Positions 63,855 to 64,000 of a DNA stretch of 64,000 nucleotides are shown here, one piece after another. The first letter of the stretch is position 1, and every line of letters starts with the position of its first letter. Below the pieces are notes generated by a model, which was not told the origin of the DNA, searched no databases, and was given only the letters and a program-made list of their open reading frames with translations. This stretch comes from Sphaerosporella brunnea (lineage: Eukaryota; Ascomycota; Pezizomycetes; Pezizales; Pyronemataceae). The translations under genes were made by a program, and so were the position numbers. The stretch spans positions 281,767 through 345,766 of the forward strand of contig VXIS01000008.1 in the NCBI GenBank assembly GCA_008704415.1, in the 5' to 3' direction.

Positions 63855-63945
63855 TAGTATGGGGGAACAGAGCTGTCTTGAGAGAGAGTGACAGGCAATC
63901 TGTGGGAACAGAGTTGGCTCAGGAGAGGGTGACAGGCAGTGCATG
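63855..63945 (+). repeat. Two-unit tandem repeat of about 41 bp
   Basis: GGGGAACAGAGCTGTCTTGA and GGGAACAGAGTTGGCTCAGG each lead into GAGAGGGTGACAGGCA-like sequence. Located right after the Gypsy C coding end, where its 3' LTR would begin. Confidence 0.6.
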
Positions 63946-64000
63946 TAATGACCTATAGCTAGGTCGAGGCAACTCAACCTTTTCATGCCACTTCCTACAT

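Overview
This window looks like a transposon-rich, gene-poor stretch of a fungal genome. The evidence is a Tad1-like LINE with an RNase H domain, Ty1/Copia and chromodomain Ty3/Gypsy retroelements, a pogo/Fot1-type transposon, several hAT elements, and short introns with GT..CTAAY..AG signals. I see no bacterial operons, rRNA, tRNA or CRISPR array. I cannot fix the phylum from sequence alone. Most reading frames are broken. The only long intact ones are a nuclease-kinase fusion gene (17.95-19.78 kb) and the pogo-type transposase (28.44-30.36 kb).

Layout. 0-5.7 kb: unrecognised, probably decayed sequence with a LINE 3' tail ending at 4061. 5.7-11.74 kb: a nearly full-length but broken LINE in + orientation (ORF1 with zinc knuckles, endonuclease, RT, RNase H, 3' UTR hairpin, A-rich tail). 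11.74-17.7 kb: unrecognised sequence holding a complete 824-bp non-autonomous hAT element (15119-15942, 8-bp target duplication). 17.7-19.8 kb: coiled-coil, PD-(D/E)xK nuclease and protein kinase gene, resembling Crinkler-type (CRN) fusions. 19.8-24.2 kb: decayed sequence with a repeat-rich broken ORF at its end. 24.2-25.5 kb: a deleted LINE copy in - orientation. 26.4-27.0 kb: a 193/164-bp tandem array. 28.31-30.56 kb: a complete pogo-type transposon with 45-bp inverted repeats. 31.2-36.05 kb: a minus-strand pseudogene that seems to have been hit by a LINE tail and by hAT copy 1. 36.34-39.54 kb: hAT copy 2, with defined ends and target duplication. 39.9-41.1 kb: remnants of a different hAT subfamily. 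42.99-43.80 and 49.25-50.07 kb: two 815-bp solo LTRs of one family, each with its own 5-bp target duplication. 45.3-51.9 kb: a broken Copia element in - orientation, itself invaded by one of those solo LTRs, by a 219-bp MITE and by a gypsy-type solo LTR. 52.1-62.87 kb: a + strand chromodomain Gypsy (A) apparently split by a - strand Gypsy (B) with short 120-131-bp LTRs. 62.88-63.8 kb: a piece of a third Gypsy (C).

How it fits together: the window is a nest of mobile elements, and the direct target duplications let several insertions be ordered (Copia first, then the 815-bp LTR and the MITE inside it; Gypsy A before Gypsy B). The one cellular-type gene of interest is the nuclease-kinase, which sits between element islands. 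No intact pathway or operon is present.
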